Part shown: piece after piece, positions 1-8,000 of the stretch
Layout: each line of letters begins with the position of its first letter
Numbering within the stretch: the stretch's first letter is position 1
Assembly: GCA_011522905.1 (NCBI GenBank)
Contig: WTIB01000271.1
Location: 1 to 17,166, forward strand
DNA length: 17,166 bases
Direction: 5' to 3'
Origin: Crocinitomicaceae bacterium
GTDB lineage: Bacteria; Bacteroidota; Bacteroidia; Flavobacteriales_D; Crocinitomicaceae
Made by a program: the position numbers and the translations under genes
The notes under the pieces: model-generated
The model's database searches: none
What the model saw: only the letters and a program-made list of their open reading frames with translations
Told to the model about the DNA's origin: nothing

Positions 1-1
1 A

Positions 2-850
2 TACCCTCACTTACTCAAGGAGTGTTCAGATGCCCCTATAACCCTATACTACAAAGGAAATAAACCGATACAAGGCAAGTTGGTCTCTGTGGTCGGAACA
101 AGAAGGGCCTCTTCATATGGAAAACAAATGGTTGAAAAGCTTATTTCGAGTTTTGAAAATCAAGAAGTAATAATCATTAGTGGTTTGGCGAGTGGGATTG
201 ACACCTATGTTCATGAATGCTGCTTAGAATACAATATCCAAACTATTGGAGTACTTGGTCATGGATTAAATACCATTTATCCCAAAATGAATCGAAACTT
301 AGCTGGAAAAATGACAAGAAATGGAGGCCTACTTACCGAATTTGGTATTGATCACCAGATTACAAAATACAGTTTTCCAAAAAGAAACAGAATCATTGCA
401 GGAATGTCTCAGGCCACTATAGTCATTGAATCTCCAAAATACGGAGGAGCAATAATTACAGCTGAAATAGCTAATGGATATAATCGTGAAGTAATGGCAG
501 TCCCCGGCTCTGTTTTCTCAAATTTATCAGAAGGATGCAATGAATTAATTAAGAAAAATAAAGCGCATCTATTAGAAAATACCGCTGATTTCTTCGAACT
601 TATGAATTGGGAAAAAACTTCGAAAAACAATGAAACCAAAATTCAATTAACCCAAAATGAATCTGTAATTGTTAATTTACTTGACAGAGAGGAAGGGATT
701 CACTTTGATGAGCTGGTTGCGCTTTCAAGGTTTTCAGTATCACAGTTGCATGGGCTCATCTTAAACTTAGAACTTAGACAAATTATACGAGCACTTCCGG
801 GCTCGATATTTAAACTCGATCAGCCCATAACTCAATTAGATATGGTATAA
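2..850 (+). CDS. dprA: DNA-processing protein DprA, 5'-truncated by the window edge
   Basis: This is the C-terminal 282 residues of DprA/Smf, which binds incoming single-stranded DNA during natural transformation and loads RecA onto it. The open frame runs to the left edge from base 2 with DprA-like sequence (LLKEC, DAPITLYYKG), so the gene starts outside the window and the ATG-less start near base 80 is internal. The Rossmann-fold signatures follow in order: VVGTRRAS (about 86-109), SGLASGIDT (about 179-205), VLGHGLNTIYP (about 251-283), GGLLTEFG, and FPKRNRIIAG (about 377-406), then a block ending AVPGSV. A C-terminal winged-helix-like segment lies at about 640-830. The last 41 bases overlap the 3' end of the convergent kinase gene. 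The family assignment is secure. Whether the organism is naturally competent cannot be told from this gene alone. Confidence 0.95.
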   Translation, partial: YPHLLKECSDAPITLYYKGNKPIQGKLVSVVGTRRASSYGKQMVEKLISSFENQEVIIISGLASGIDTYVHECCLEYNIQTIGVLGHGLNTIYPKMNRNLAGKMTRNGGLLTEFGIDHQITKYSFPKRNRIIAGMSQATIVIESPKYGGAIITAEIANGYNREVMAVPGSVFSNLSEGCNELIKKNKAHLLENTADFFELMNWEKTSKNNETKIQLTQNESVIVNLLDREEGIHFDELVALSRFSVSQLHGLILNLELRQIIRALPGSIFKLDQPITQLDMV

Positions 851-1175
851 AAACTATAGCTCCAACGACTACACTCATTATTGAAGAAATCAATACTGCT
901 GCTGCGGAAATGTCTTTTACTTTTCCAATCAGGACATCATAATTCGGAGAAATATGATCACCTAATTTTTCTATAGCCGTATTGAAAACCTCACAAATTA
1001 AAACCAAAAAAGAACAGCTTAATATGGCAATCCATTCTAAGTTGGTGAGGCCAAAAAACACTCCAAATAAAATTACGATAACAAAAGCAAAAAGATGAAT
1101 TCTAAAGTTTTGTTCACTCTCAAAGACCGAGCTTAATCCATAATAGGCGGCTTTAAAACGATTTTTTTTTCTCAT
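810..1175 (-). CDS. dgkA: DgkA-family integral membrane lipid kinase (diacylglycerol or undecaprenol kinase)
   Basis: This is a 121-residue membrane kinase of the prokaryotic diacylglycerol kinase family, which phosphorylates diacylglycerol or undecaprenol with ATP in the inner membrane and so feeds phospholipid or undecaprenyl-phosphate recycling. An N-terminal amphipathic stretch (FESEQNFR) precedes three predicted membrane helices at about residues 28-43, 47-66 and 92-114. The family signature EVFNTAIEKLGD (61-73) carries Glu62, Asn65, Glu69 and Asp73, and KDISAAAV follows with Lys87 and Asp88. These fall in the same register as the E. coli DgkA catalytic residues, offset by seven. Length matches the family. 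The substrate cannot be decided from sequence; Gram-positive members of this size use undecaprenol. The gene diverges from metH and its 3' end overlaps dprA by 41 bases on the opposite strand. Confidence 0.88.
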   Translation of the reverse strand: MRKKNRFKAAYYGLSSVFESEQNFRIHLFAFVIVILFGVFFGLTNLEWIAILSCSFLVLICEVFNTAIEKLGDHISPNYDVLIGKVKDISAAAVLISSIMSVVVGAIVFIPYLIELWADRV

Positions 1176-1212
1176 TTCCTTATGATATCTGAATTCAAGA
1201 GCTAAAATACAT

Positions 1213-1220
1213 TAATTTTA
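1213..1220 (+). promoter_or_regulatory. possible Bacteroidota -7 promoter element for metH
   Basis: TAATTTTA resembles the Bacteroidota -7 consensus TAnnTTTG, with A in place of the final G. It lies about 20 bases before the first base of the riboswitch, which would allow a transcript to start just upstream of P1. No clear TTTG-type -33 box is seen at the expected distance, so this is a weak call. Confidence 0.25.
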
Positions 1221-1240
1221 CCTCAAGTTCTTTAAATAAA

Positions 1241-1341
1241 CTTATGAAGAAAGGTGGAGGGATTGGCCCTGGGAAACCTTGGCAACCTGCATGTTCAAGT
1301 GAAAAGGTGCCAAATCCACTCGGTACTACCGAAAAGATAAG
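1241..1341 (+). promoter_or_regulatory. SAM-I (S-box) riboswitch aptamer upstream of metH
   Basis: This is an S-adenosylmethionine-sensing aptamer in the metH leader. The S-box core is plain to see: CTTAT at the 5' end, then GGTGGAGGGATTGGCCC, CTTGGCAACC, AAGGTGCCAAATCC, and AGATAAG at the 3' end. P1 is CTTAT (1241-1245) with ATAAG (1337-1341). P4 is a clean hairpin, TCGGT (1320-1324) with ACCGA (1328-1332) around an ACT loop. P3 can form from ACCT and AGGT flanking the variable region at about 1285-1307. SAM-I elements normally repress methionine biosynthesis or uptake genes when SAM is plentiful, which fits the metH genes beginning 35 bases downstream. The expression platform is described separately. 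Confidence 0.95.
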
Positions 1342-1355
1342 CTGACCTCTTTATC
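1336..1355 (+). promoter_or_regulatory. candidate anti-P1 hairpin (riboswitch expression platform)
   Basis: GATAAG (1336-1341) can pair with TTTATC (1350-1355) around an eight-base loop, with one G-U pair. This would capture the 3' strand of riboswitch helix P1, so the hairpin and the SAM-bound P1 are mutually exclusive. It is followed by CTTTACTTCC rather than a run of T, and no intrinsic terminator is evident before the metH start at 1377. That suggests control of translation, or a non-canonical terminator. The pairing is short and was found by eye, so this is inference. Confidence 0.35.
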
Positions 1356-1376
1356 CTTTACTTCCTGACAATTAAT

Positions 1377-2360
1377 ATGAAAGAGACTATTGAATCACTT
1401 ATTGGTAAACGAATTTTAATTTTGGATGGCGCCATGGGAACAATGATCCAAAGACATGACTTGGAGGAATTTGATTTCAGAGAAGGCGCATTTGAAAACC
1501 ATCACAAACCGCTGAAAGGCAACAATGATTTGTTGTCAATTACCCGTCCCGAAATAATTAAGGATATACATCGAAAATATTTTATTGCAGGAGCAGATAT
1601 TGTAGAAACGAATACATTTTCAGGAACCTCGATTGCCCAAGCAGATTATGATTTGGAAAGTGCAGTTTATGACATCAATTTCTCAAGTGCTAAAATTGCA
1701 AAAGAGGTAGCTCAAGAATTTACAGACAAACCCCGATTTGTTGCTGGATCTATTGGTCCAACAAATCGAACGGCATCCATTTCTCCAGATGTAAATGACC
1801 CTGGTTATAGGGCGGTAAGTTTTGATGATTTGGTTGCTGCATACAAGGAACAAATATCAGCATTAATAGAAGGTGGAGTAGATATTCTTTTGGTTGAAAC
1901 AGTATTCGACACATTAAATGCAAAGGCAGCATTATATGCCATTCAAGAGGTGTTTGACGAAGAAAAAGTAAATCTTCCCATTATGGTTTCTGGTACGATA
2001 ACAGATCAAAGTGGTAGAACATTAACAGGTCAAACTACCGAAGCCTTTTTAATCTCCTTATCTCATATGCCGCTTTTAAGTATTGGATTGAATTGTGCTC
2101 TTGGTGCCAATTTAATGAGACCCTATCTTCAAATTCTGAACCAAACATCACCATTCAACGTAAGTGCTCACCCAAATGCAGGTCTGCCGAATGAATTCGG
2201 TGAATATGATGAAACACCAGAAATGATGGCTGATCAAATTGAAGTATTTTTAAAGGAGGGATTGGTGAACATTATTGGAGGTTGTTGTGGTACAACCCCC
2301 GAACACATCTCTGAAATTGCCGAAAGAGCAAAAAAATATAACCCAAGAAAGATAAGCTAA
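1377..2360 (+). CDS. metH: Methionine synthase, N-terminal subunit (homocysteine S-methyltransferase domain)
   Basis: This 327-residue protein is the zinc-dependent homocysteine-binding barrel of cobalamin-dependent methionine synthase, encoded here as a separate gene. It activates homocysteine thiolate and receives the methyl group from methylcobalamin on the partner protein. ILDGAMGTMIQ (about 15-25) opens the barrel, and GSIGPTNRTASISPDV (about 124-139) is the typical substrate-binding region. The three zinc ligands appear as Cys240 in GLNCALG and Cys303-Cys304 in GGCCGTTPEHI. The 63-residue spacing between the first two equals that of E. coli MetH Cys247 and Cys310. The stop TAA shares its last base with the ATG of the next gene, which suggests translational coupling. 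The gene lies directly behind a SAM-I riboswitch. A split MetH is, to my knowledge, common in Bacteroidota and is not a frameshift here, because each half has its own domain boundary and start. Confidence 0.95.
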   Translation: MKETIESLIGKRILILDGAMGTMIQRHDLEEFDFREGAFENHHKPLKGNNDLLSITRPEIIKDIHRKYFIAGADIVETNTFSGTSIAQADYDLESAVYDINFSSAKIAKEVAQEFTDKPRFVAGSIGPTNRTASISPDVNDPGYRAVSFDDLVAAYKEQISALIEGGVDILLVETVFDTLNAKAALYAIQEVFDEEKVNLPIMVSGTITDQSGRTLTGQTTEAFLISLSHMPLLSIGLNCALGANLMRPYLQILNQTSPFNVSAHPNAGLPNEFGEYDETPEMMADQIEVFLKEGLVNIIGGCCGTTPEHISEIAERAKKYNPRKIS

Positions 2361-5029
2361 TGTCTATTGCAACACTTAAATTATCAGGTCTTGAACCATT
2401 AATTGTAACCAAAGAAAGCAACTTTGTTAATGTTGGGGAAAGAACCAACGTCACTGGTTCTCGTGCATTTCTTCGAATGATTCAGGCAGGTGATTATGAG
2501 TCTGCATTAGCAGTAGCATTAGATCAAGTAAATGGAGGTGCTCAAATTATTGACGTAAATATGGATGAGGGAATGATTGATGGTGAAGAGGCCATGGTCA
2601 AGTTCCTGAATTTAATCGCCTCGGAACCGGATATTGCAAGAGTACCGGTAATGATTGATAGCTCAAAATGGGAAATCATCGAGGCTGGACTGAAATGTAT
2701 CCAAGGTAAAGGGGTTGTGAACTCCATTTCTCTCAAAGAAGGTGAAGAAGAATTCATTCGACAAGCCACAATAATCAAAAGGTATGGCGCTGCCGTTATT
2801 GTTATGGCCTTTGATGAAAAAGGCCAAGCCGACAATTATGAGCGAAGAATTGAAATTTGTGAGCGTTCTTATCAAATTCTCACGGAAAATGTTGGCTTTA
2901 ATCAAAATGATATCATATTCGATCCTAATATTTTCCCTGTAGCAACAGGGATGGAGGAACACAATAACAACGCCTTAGACTTTTTTAAGGCAACAAAATG
3001 GATTAAAGAAAATCTACCCGGAGCACATGTCAGCGGAGGGGTTTCCAATGTTTCATTCTCATTTCGAGGAAATAACCGAGTAAGAGAGGCCATGCATTCC
3101 GCCTTTTTGTATCATGCCATCGGCAACGGGATGGACATGGGTATTGTCAATCCTACAATGCTCGAAATATATGCGGATATCGATAAGGAACTTTTAAAAT
3201 ATGTTGAGGATGTCTTACTGAATAGAAGAGAGGATGCAACCGAAAGGCTATTGAACTTTGCTGAAACCGTAAAAGGTGAGGGTAAGAAAAAAGAAATCGA
3301 TTTAAGCTGGAGAAATGGAAGTGTACAGGAACGCTTATCCTATGCATTAGTAAAAGGAATTGTGGAATATATCGATGTTGATGTAGAAGAATGTCGACAA
3401 AAATATAAGCGACCGATTGAGGTCATTGAAGGTCCGCTAATGGACGGCATGAACGTGGTTGGAGATTTATTTGGAAGTGGTCAAATGTTTCTTCCTCAGG
3501 TAGTCAAATCAGCAAGAGTAATGAAAAAAGCGGTGGCCTATCTTTTACCATTTATTGAAAAAGAGAAAGGAGGTAAACAGCAGTCTTCAGGTAAGATTCT
3601 TTTGGCAACGGTTAAAGGAGACGTGCACGATATAGGGAAGAATATTGTTGGTGTTGTTCTCGGGTGCAATAATTATGAAATTATTGATTTAGGAGTTATG
3701 GTTCCAGCCCAAAAAATAATCGATACAGCAATAAAAGAAAATGTCGATGTCATTGGCTTAAGCGGTCTGATCACTCCGTCTCTAGATGAAATGGTTCATG
3801 TAGCTAAAGAAATGGAAAGAGCCAATATGAAAACACCACTCCTTATTGGTGGAGCGACAACCTCTCGAGTACATACCGCAGTAAAAATTGACGAGCATTA
3901 CAATTTGGGTAATACCATACATGTACTTGATGCTTCCCGTTCAGTGACCGTTGTAGAAAGCTTATTGGGTAATAAAAAACAGACTTTTATTGACAATTTA
4001 AAAATTGAATACGACACAGTCAGAAAAAATCATGCCTCACATGTTCAAAATAAATCACTTGTAGATATTGAAACTGCCAGAAAAAATAAATTAGAGCTCT
4101 CGTTTAACAATGATATTATTAGTAAACCAAAAAATATTGGGGTACAGGTTTTAAATGATATTACGGTATCTGAGATTATACCCTACATTGATTGGACACC
4201 ATTTTTTCAAACCTGGGAATTACATGGAAGATACCCGAATATTCTGAACGATGAACTTGTTGGGAAGGAGGCTTCCTCATTGTTTGAAGATGCGCAACAA
4301 ATGCTCACAAAGATTGTTTCTGAGTCTTGGTTAAGCGTCAAAGCTGTTTATGGGATTTTTCCAGCAAATTCAGTAGGAGATGATATTGAAATTTATGCAG
4401 ACATCAGCCGAAGCGAAATATTACACACCCAGCACACCCTTCGTCAGCAAACTAAAAAAGCAAAGGGTCAACCAAATTTAGCATTGTCGGATTTTATTGC
4501 TCCTAAAGAAAGTGATATCATAGATTATATTGGTGGCTTCGCCGTGACTTCTGGTTTGGGAATTGAAAAATATATTGAGGCGTTTGAGAACGATCACGAC
4601 GATTATAACTCAATCATGCTCAAAGCCCTTGCAGATAGGTTGGCCGAGGCCTTAGCAGAATATTTACACGAGCGCGTTCGCACAAGCTATTGGGGGTATT
4701 CAAAAAATGAAAGGCATTCCAATGAAGAACTGATTCAAGAAAAATACAGAGGTATCAGACCTGCACCGGGTTATCCAGCATGTCCAGATCACACAGAAAA
4801 AATAGGACTATTCAATATTTTAAAAGTAAAAGATAACATTGGAGTTGATCTTACGGAAAGCCTAGCAATGACACCTGCATCCTCAGTGAGCGGATGGTAT
4901 TTTGCACACCCAAATTCTAAATACTTTGGTGTGGGAAAGGTTAATAGAGAACAAATTAAGGATCTTGCCGTTAGAAAGAATAAGAAGTTACAGGATATCG
5001 AAAAATGGTATTCATCAATTTTAATCTGA
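2360..5029 (+). CDS. metH: Methionine synthase, C-terminal subunit (pterin, cobalamin and reactivation domains)
   Basis: This 889-residue protein carries the rest of cobalamin-dependent methionine synthase. The methyltetrahydrofolate (pterin-binding) barrel occupies about 20-290, with FVNVGERTNVTGSRAF, IIDVNMDEGMIDG and PVMIDSSKW. The cobalamin cap is at about 320-400 (EGPLMDGMNVVGDLFGSG). The B12-binding Rossmann domain at about 410-540 has the DxHxxG motif DVHDIG, with His423 as lower axial cobalt ligand, and GLSGLITPS and GGATTS beyond it. The SAM-dependent reactivation domain at about 590-889 has IDWTPFFQTWELHG, the SAM-binding RPAPGYPACPDH (800-811) and SVSGWYFAHP. All modules look complete, so with the upstream subunit it should form a working enzyme. 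It is probably expressed with its partner under riboswitch control. No metF lies next to it in this window. Confidence 0.96.
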   Translation: MSIATLKLSGLEPLIVTKESNFVNVGERTNVTGSRAFLRMIQAGDYESALAVALDQVNGGAQIIDVNMDEGMIDGEEAMVKFLNLIASEPDIARVPVMIDSSKWEIIEAGLKCIQGKGVVNSISLKEGEEEFIRQATIIKRYGAAVIVMAFDEKGQADNYERRIEICERSYQILTENVGFNQNDIIFDPNIFPVATGMEEHNNNALDFFKATKWIKENLPGAHVSGGVSNVSFSFRGNNRVREAMHSAFLYHAIGNGMDMGIVNPTMLEIYADIDKELLKYVEDVLLNRREDATERLLNFAETVKGEGKKKEIDLSWRNGSVQERLSYALVKGIVEYIDVDVEECRQKYKRPIEVIEGPLMDGMNVVGDLFGSGQMFLPQVVKSARVMKKAVAYLLPFIEKEKGGKQQSSGKILLATVKGDVHDIGKNIVGVVLGCNNYEIIDLGVMVPAQKIIDTAIKENVDVIGLSGLITPSLDEMVHVAKEMERANMKTPLLIGGATTSRVHTAVKIDEHYNLGNTIHVLDASRSVTVVESLLGNKKQTFIDNLKIEYDTVRKNHASHVQNKSLVDIETARKNKLELSFNNDIISKPKNIGVQVLNDITVSEIIPYIDWTPFFQTWELHGRYPNILNDELVGKEASSLFEDAQQMLTKIVSESWLSVKAVYGIFPANSVGDDIEIYADISRSEILHTQHTLRQQTKKAKGQPNLALSDFIAPKESDIIDYIGGFAVTSGLGIEKYIEAFENDHDDYNSIMLKALADRLAEALAEYLHERVRTSYWGYSKNERHSNEELIQEKYRGIRPAPGYPACPDHTEKIGLFNILKVKDNIGVDLTESLAMTPASSVSGWYFAHPNSKYFGVGKVNREQIKDLAVRKNKKLQDIEKWYSSILI

Positions 5030-5068
5030 TGAAAAAGCATCTAAATAGGCAGATTATTCGTCTTTTTT
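5023..5068 (+). terminator. possible weak intrinsic terminator after metH
   Basis: AATCTG (5023-5028) pairs perfectly with CAGATT (5050-5055), and a smaller ATG/CAT stem (5029-5031 with 5038-5040) can stack inside. A run of six T follows at 5063-5068, eight bases after the stem. The stem is short and AT-rich and includes the stop codon, so the call is tentative. The T run also lies just upstream of the next gene, and TACATTTA (5070-5077) could be a -7 promoter element for it. Confidence 0.3.
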
Positions 5069-5089
5069 ATACATTTACGCGACTAAACT

Positions 5090-8000
5090 ATGCTTAAATT
5101 AATTTCTCTCCTGTTTACAGGCTTGTTTTGTATATATGCAAGTCTTGCCCAGGCGCCTATCGCAGACTTTACTGCAGCGCCCCTAAGTGCATGCGTTGGA
5201 GAGACGATTAGTTTCACCAACAACTCATCCACAAATGGAGGATCTGATATTCAAGGATATGGATGGGATTTTGGAGATGGAAATGCATCTACTGATGAAT
5301 CACCACAACACATCTATTCGCTACCAGGAACATATACCATAACATTGGTAACTACAAATATTACTGGTGAAGCTGATGCAGAGGTTAAGCCTAATTATAT
5401 TACGATTTTACCATCACCTTCCGTTGGCTTTACTCCATTGGGCTTAGGTTGCACTGTGCCTTTAACTCTAAGCTTTCAGAATAATTCTGATTCGGGCAAC
5501 GAATACAACTACGAATGGGATTTTGGAAATGGAAATACCTCCTCTGATGAAACACCTCCTGATCAAACCTATTCTTCGGCAGGGACCTATTCCATTTCAC
5601 TTAGTGTTGTAAATACTGACAACTCGTGCTCCAGCTTATATGAGGAGGACATTACGATTTCAAACTATCAGGCAGACTTTTCTTTTCCAGCTACAGTTTG
5701 TGTTGGTGAATTAGTTGAATTTACGGATAATTCTACAGCCGGGGCTAATCAATGGGATTGGAATTTTGGTGGGCAAGGGAGTAGTAATGAACAAGATCCA
5801 TCATTTACTTTTGCAGCACCAGGAACATACACCATACAAATGGCATCTGATAATACCAATTCTGGTTGTTCAGGGAGTGTTTCCGCGGATATAACAGTAG
5901 AGGATACCCCTATTCCTTCCTTTACTTCTGATATTACCACAGATTGTTCGCCTGCAACCGTTAACTTTATTAACACCTCACCCGCAGGTGTTGAATTTCA
6001 ATGGGACTTTGGTAATGGCCAAACATTTTCAGGGCAAAATCCCCCTTCACAAATCTACAATGCAAGTGGTAGCTATACAGTATCTCTTTCAATGGTTACT
6101 GCCAATGGATGTGCTGGTGTTACGACTGTTACCGATTATATTTTTATCGAAGATATTACACCTTACATCGTAGCCGATGTAACTGGTGGTTGTAATCCAT
6201 TAGACGTTCAATTCAGTGATACATCAACTGCTCCAAATCCATTAAACCCAATAACAGACTGGGAATGGGACTTTGGTAATGGTCAGACATTTTCAGGTCA
6301 AAACCCACCAATACAGACTTACACAAATGGGCTATACGATGTCAGTTTAAATATTTCTACAGCGTCCGGATGTGAAGGATCAATTTCTCTCTCAGAATAT
6401 ATTTCGGTTGGAGAAATAAACTCCCTTGACTTCACAGTGGATACAACCATTAATTGTATTAAGACCGATTTTAATTTTAACTCTTTTATTACCACAACTC
6501 CGAGCTTTCCTGACTCTTCAGAAATCAATTATTTTTGGGATTTTACGGATGGTACATCAACTGAGGCTAATCCCACATTTCAATATACCTCAGACACCGG
6601 CTATTTTGATGTTCTTTTGGTTGTTGATTATAGAGGATGTATTGATTCTTTACAAATTGATTCTTTGATCTACATCAATGCTCCAGTTTCAAAATTTGAG
6701 CCTGATGAAGCCCTTTATTGTAATCCCGGTTCTTTTCCTGTTGAAGTTGATTTTACGGATGAAGCCGTACATGGCGTGACTGATGATGATATCCTGATGA
6801 TTTGGGAATGGGGTGATGGAATGCCCAATGACACTTTGGATGATCCAGAATTGGATGATTTGGATATGGGAAGTTTTAGTCATTCGTTTTCGGAATATGG
6901 AACATATACCATTGAACAAGTCATACATAATTATACAACGGGATGTAGTGATAGCTCAACTAGGGAGGTGCATATTTCCACGGTTAGTCCGGCATTTACA
7001 CTGTCAAATGATTCAATATGTTCAGGTGACTCATTGTTCATGTTTGATGCAAGTACTTCATGGTCTGATCCACCAACACCACATCCATTGACCGCTTGGG
7101 AATATAATATGGGTAACGGCGACGTCATTAGTGATGGGCCTAACATAGGGTATTCTTATCCAGCTTCGGGAAATTATACCATTACTTTAAATGCAATAAA
7201 TAGTGTTGGCTGTTCGGCTACAACTACCTTACCAGTTACTGTCTTGGCCAATCCTTTTGCAGTGCTTTCTCCTGACAACAGTGTGGGCTGCTCTCCATTT
7301 TTAGTCACTTTTTCAAACAATTCCATATCACTAAATGGACTTGACCTCACCTCTTTTGAATATACATTTACAGATGATACTTCTACAGTAATTGTCAATA
7401 ACAATAACCCAATTGAACATACTTTTAATGGTTCAGGCATTTATTACGGTCAACTTGTAGCCATCGATGAATTTGGATGCCGTTCGACCCCTGCATCGAT
7501 TCCAATTACCATTACAGAACCAAACGCATTTTATTCTGTGCAAAATGTCATCTGCAATGGAGGAAATATCATTACTTCTAATGCCTCTGATGGTCTAGAA
7601 CCCTTAAGCTATGAATGGCTCGTTGACGGTGAACCATTTTCCGTTGAAGCAAATCTAAATACAGAATTTAATGAGACTAATGTGCCTTTTGGTGAGACGA
7701 GTCTTATACATGATCTTGCTCTAATAGTAACTGATGGAAATGGATGTACCGATACCGCAGTGAATTTGATAACCGTATCCATACCAACCGCATTTCCTAC
7801 ATATGAGTTTACAGGTGCAGCTATAAATTCTGAAGGCGAGTATACCTGTCCACCTATATTCGGAACTTATGTGGATTCCTCTTTTTCTTACGGACCAATC
7901 CAATCATGGATATGGAATTTTGGTAATGGAAATCAATCCATATTGGAGGACCCGAGTAATACTTATGCACTTCCCGGAACGTATTCATTAACGCTATCAG

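Noticed and set aside
80..850. TTG start near base 80 as the true beginning of dprA
   Set aside because: The frame stays open to the left edge with DprA-like sequence (LLKEC, LYYKG), so this is an internal codon of a gene cut by the window.
2340..2380. The metH split as a frameshift or assembly error
   Set aside because: Each half starts and stops at a natural domain boundary, all motifs are intact, and such a split is known in this phylum.
5988..7146. Several 60-90 codon open frames on both strands within the PKD gene
   Set aside because: They are out-of-frame or antisense readings of a clear long coding region and show no family-like sequence.
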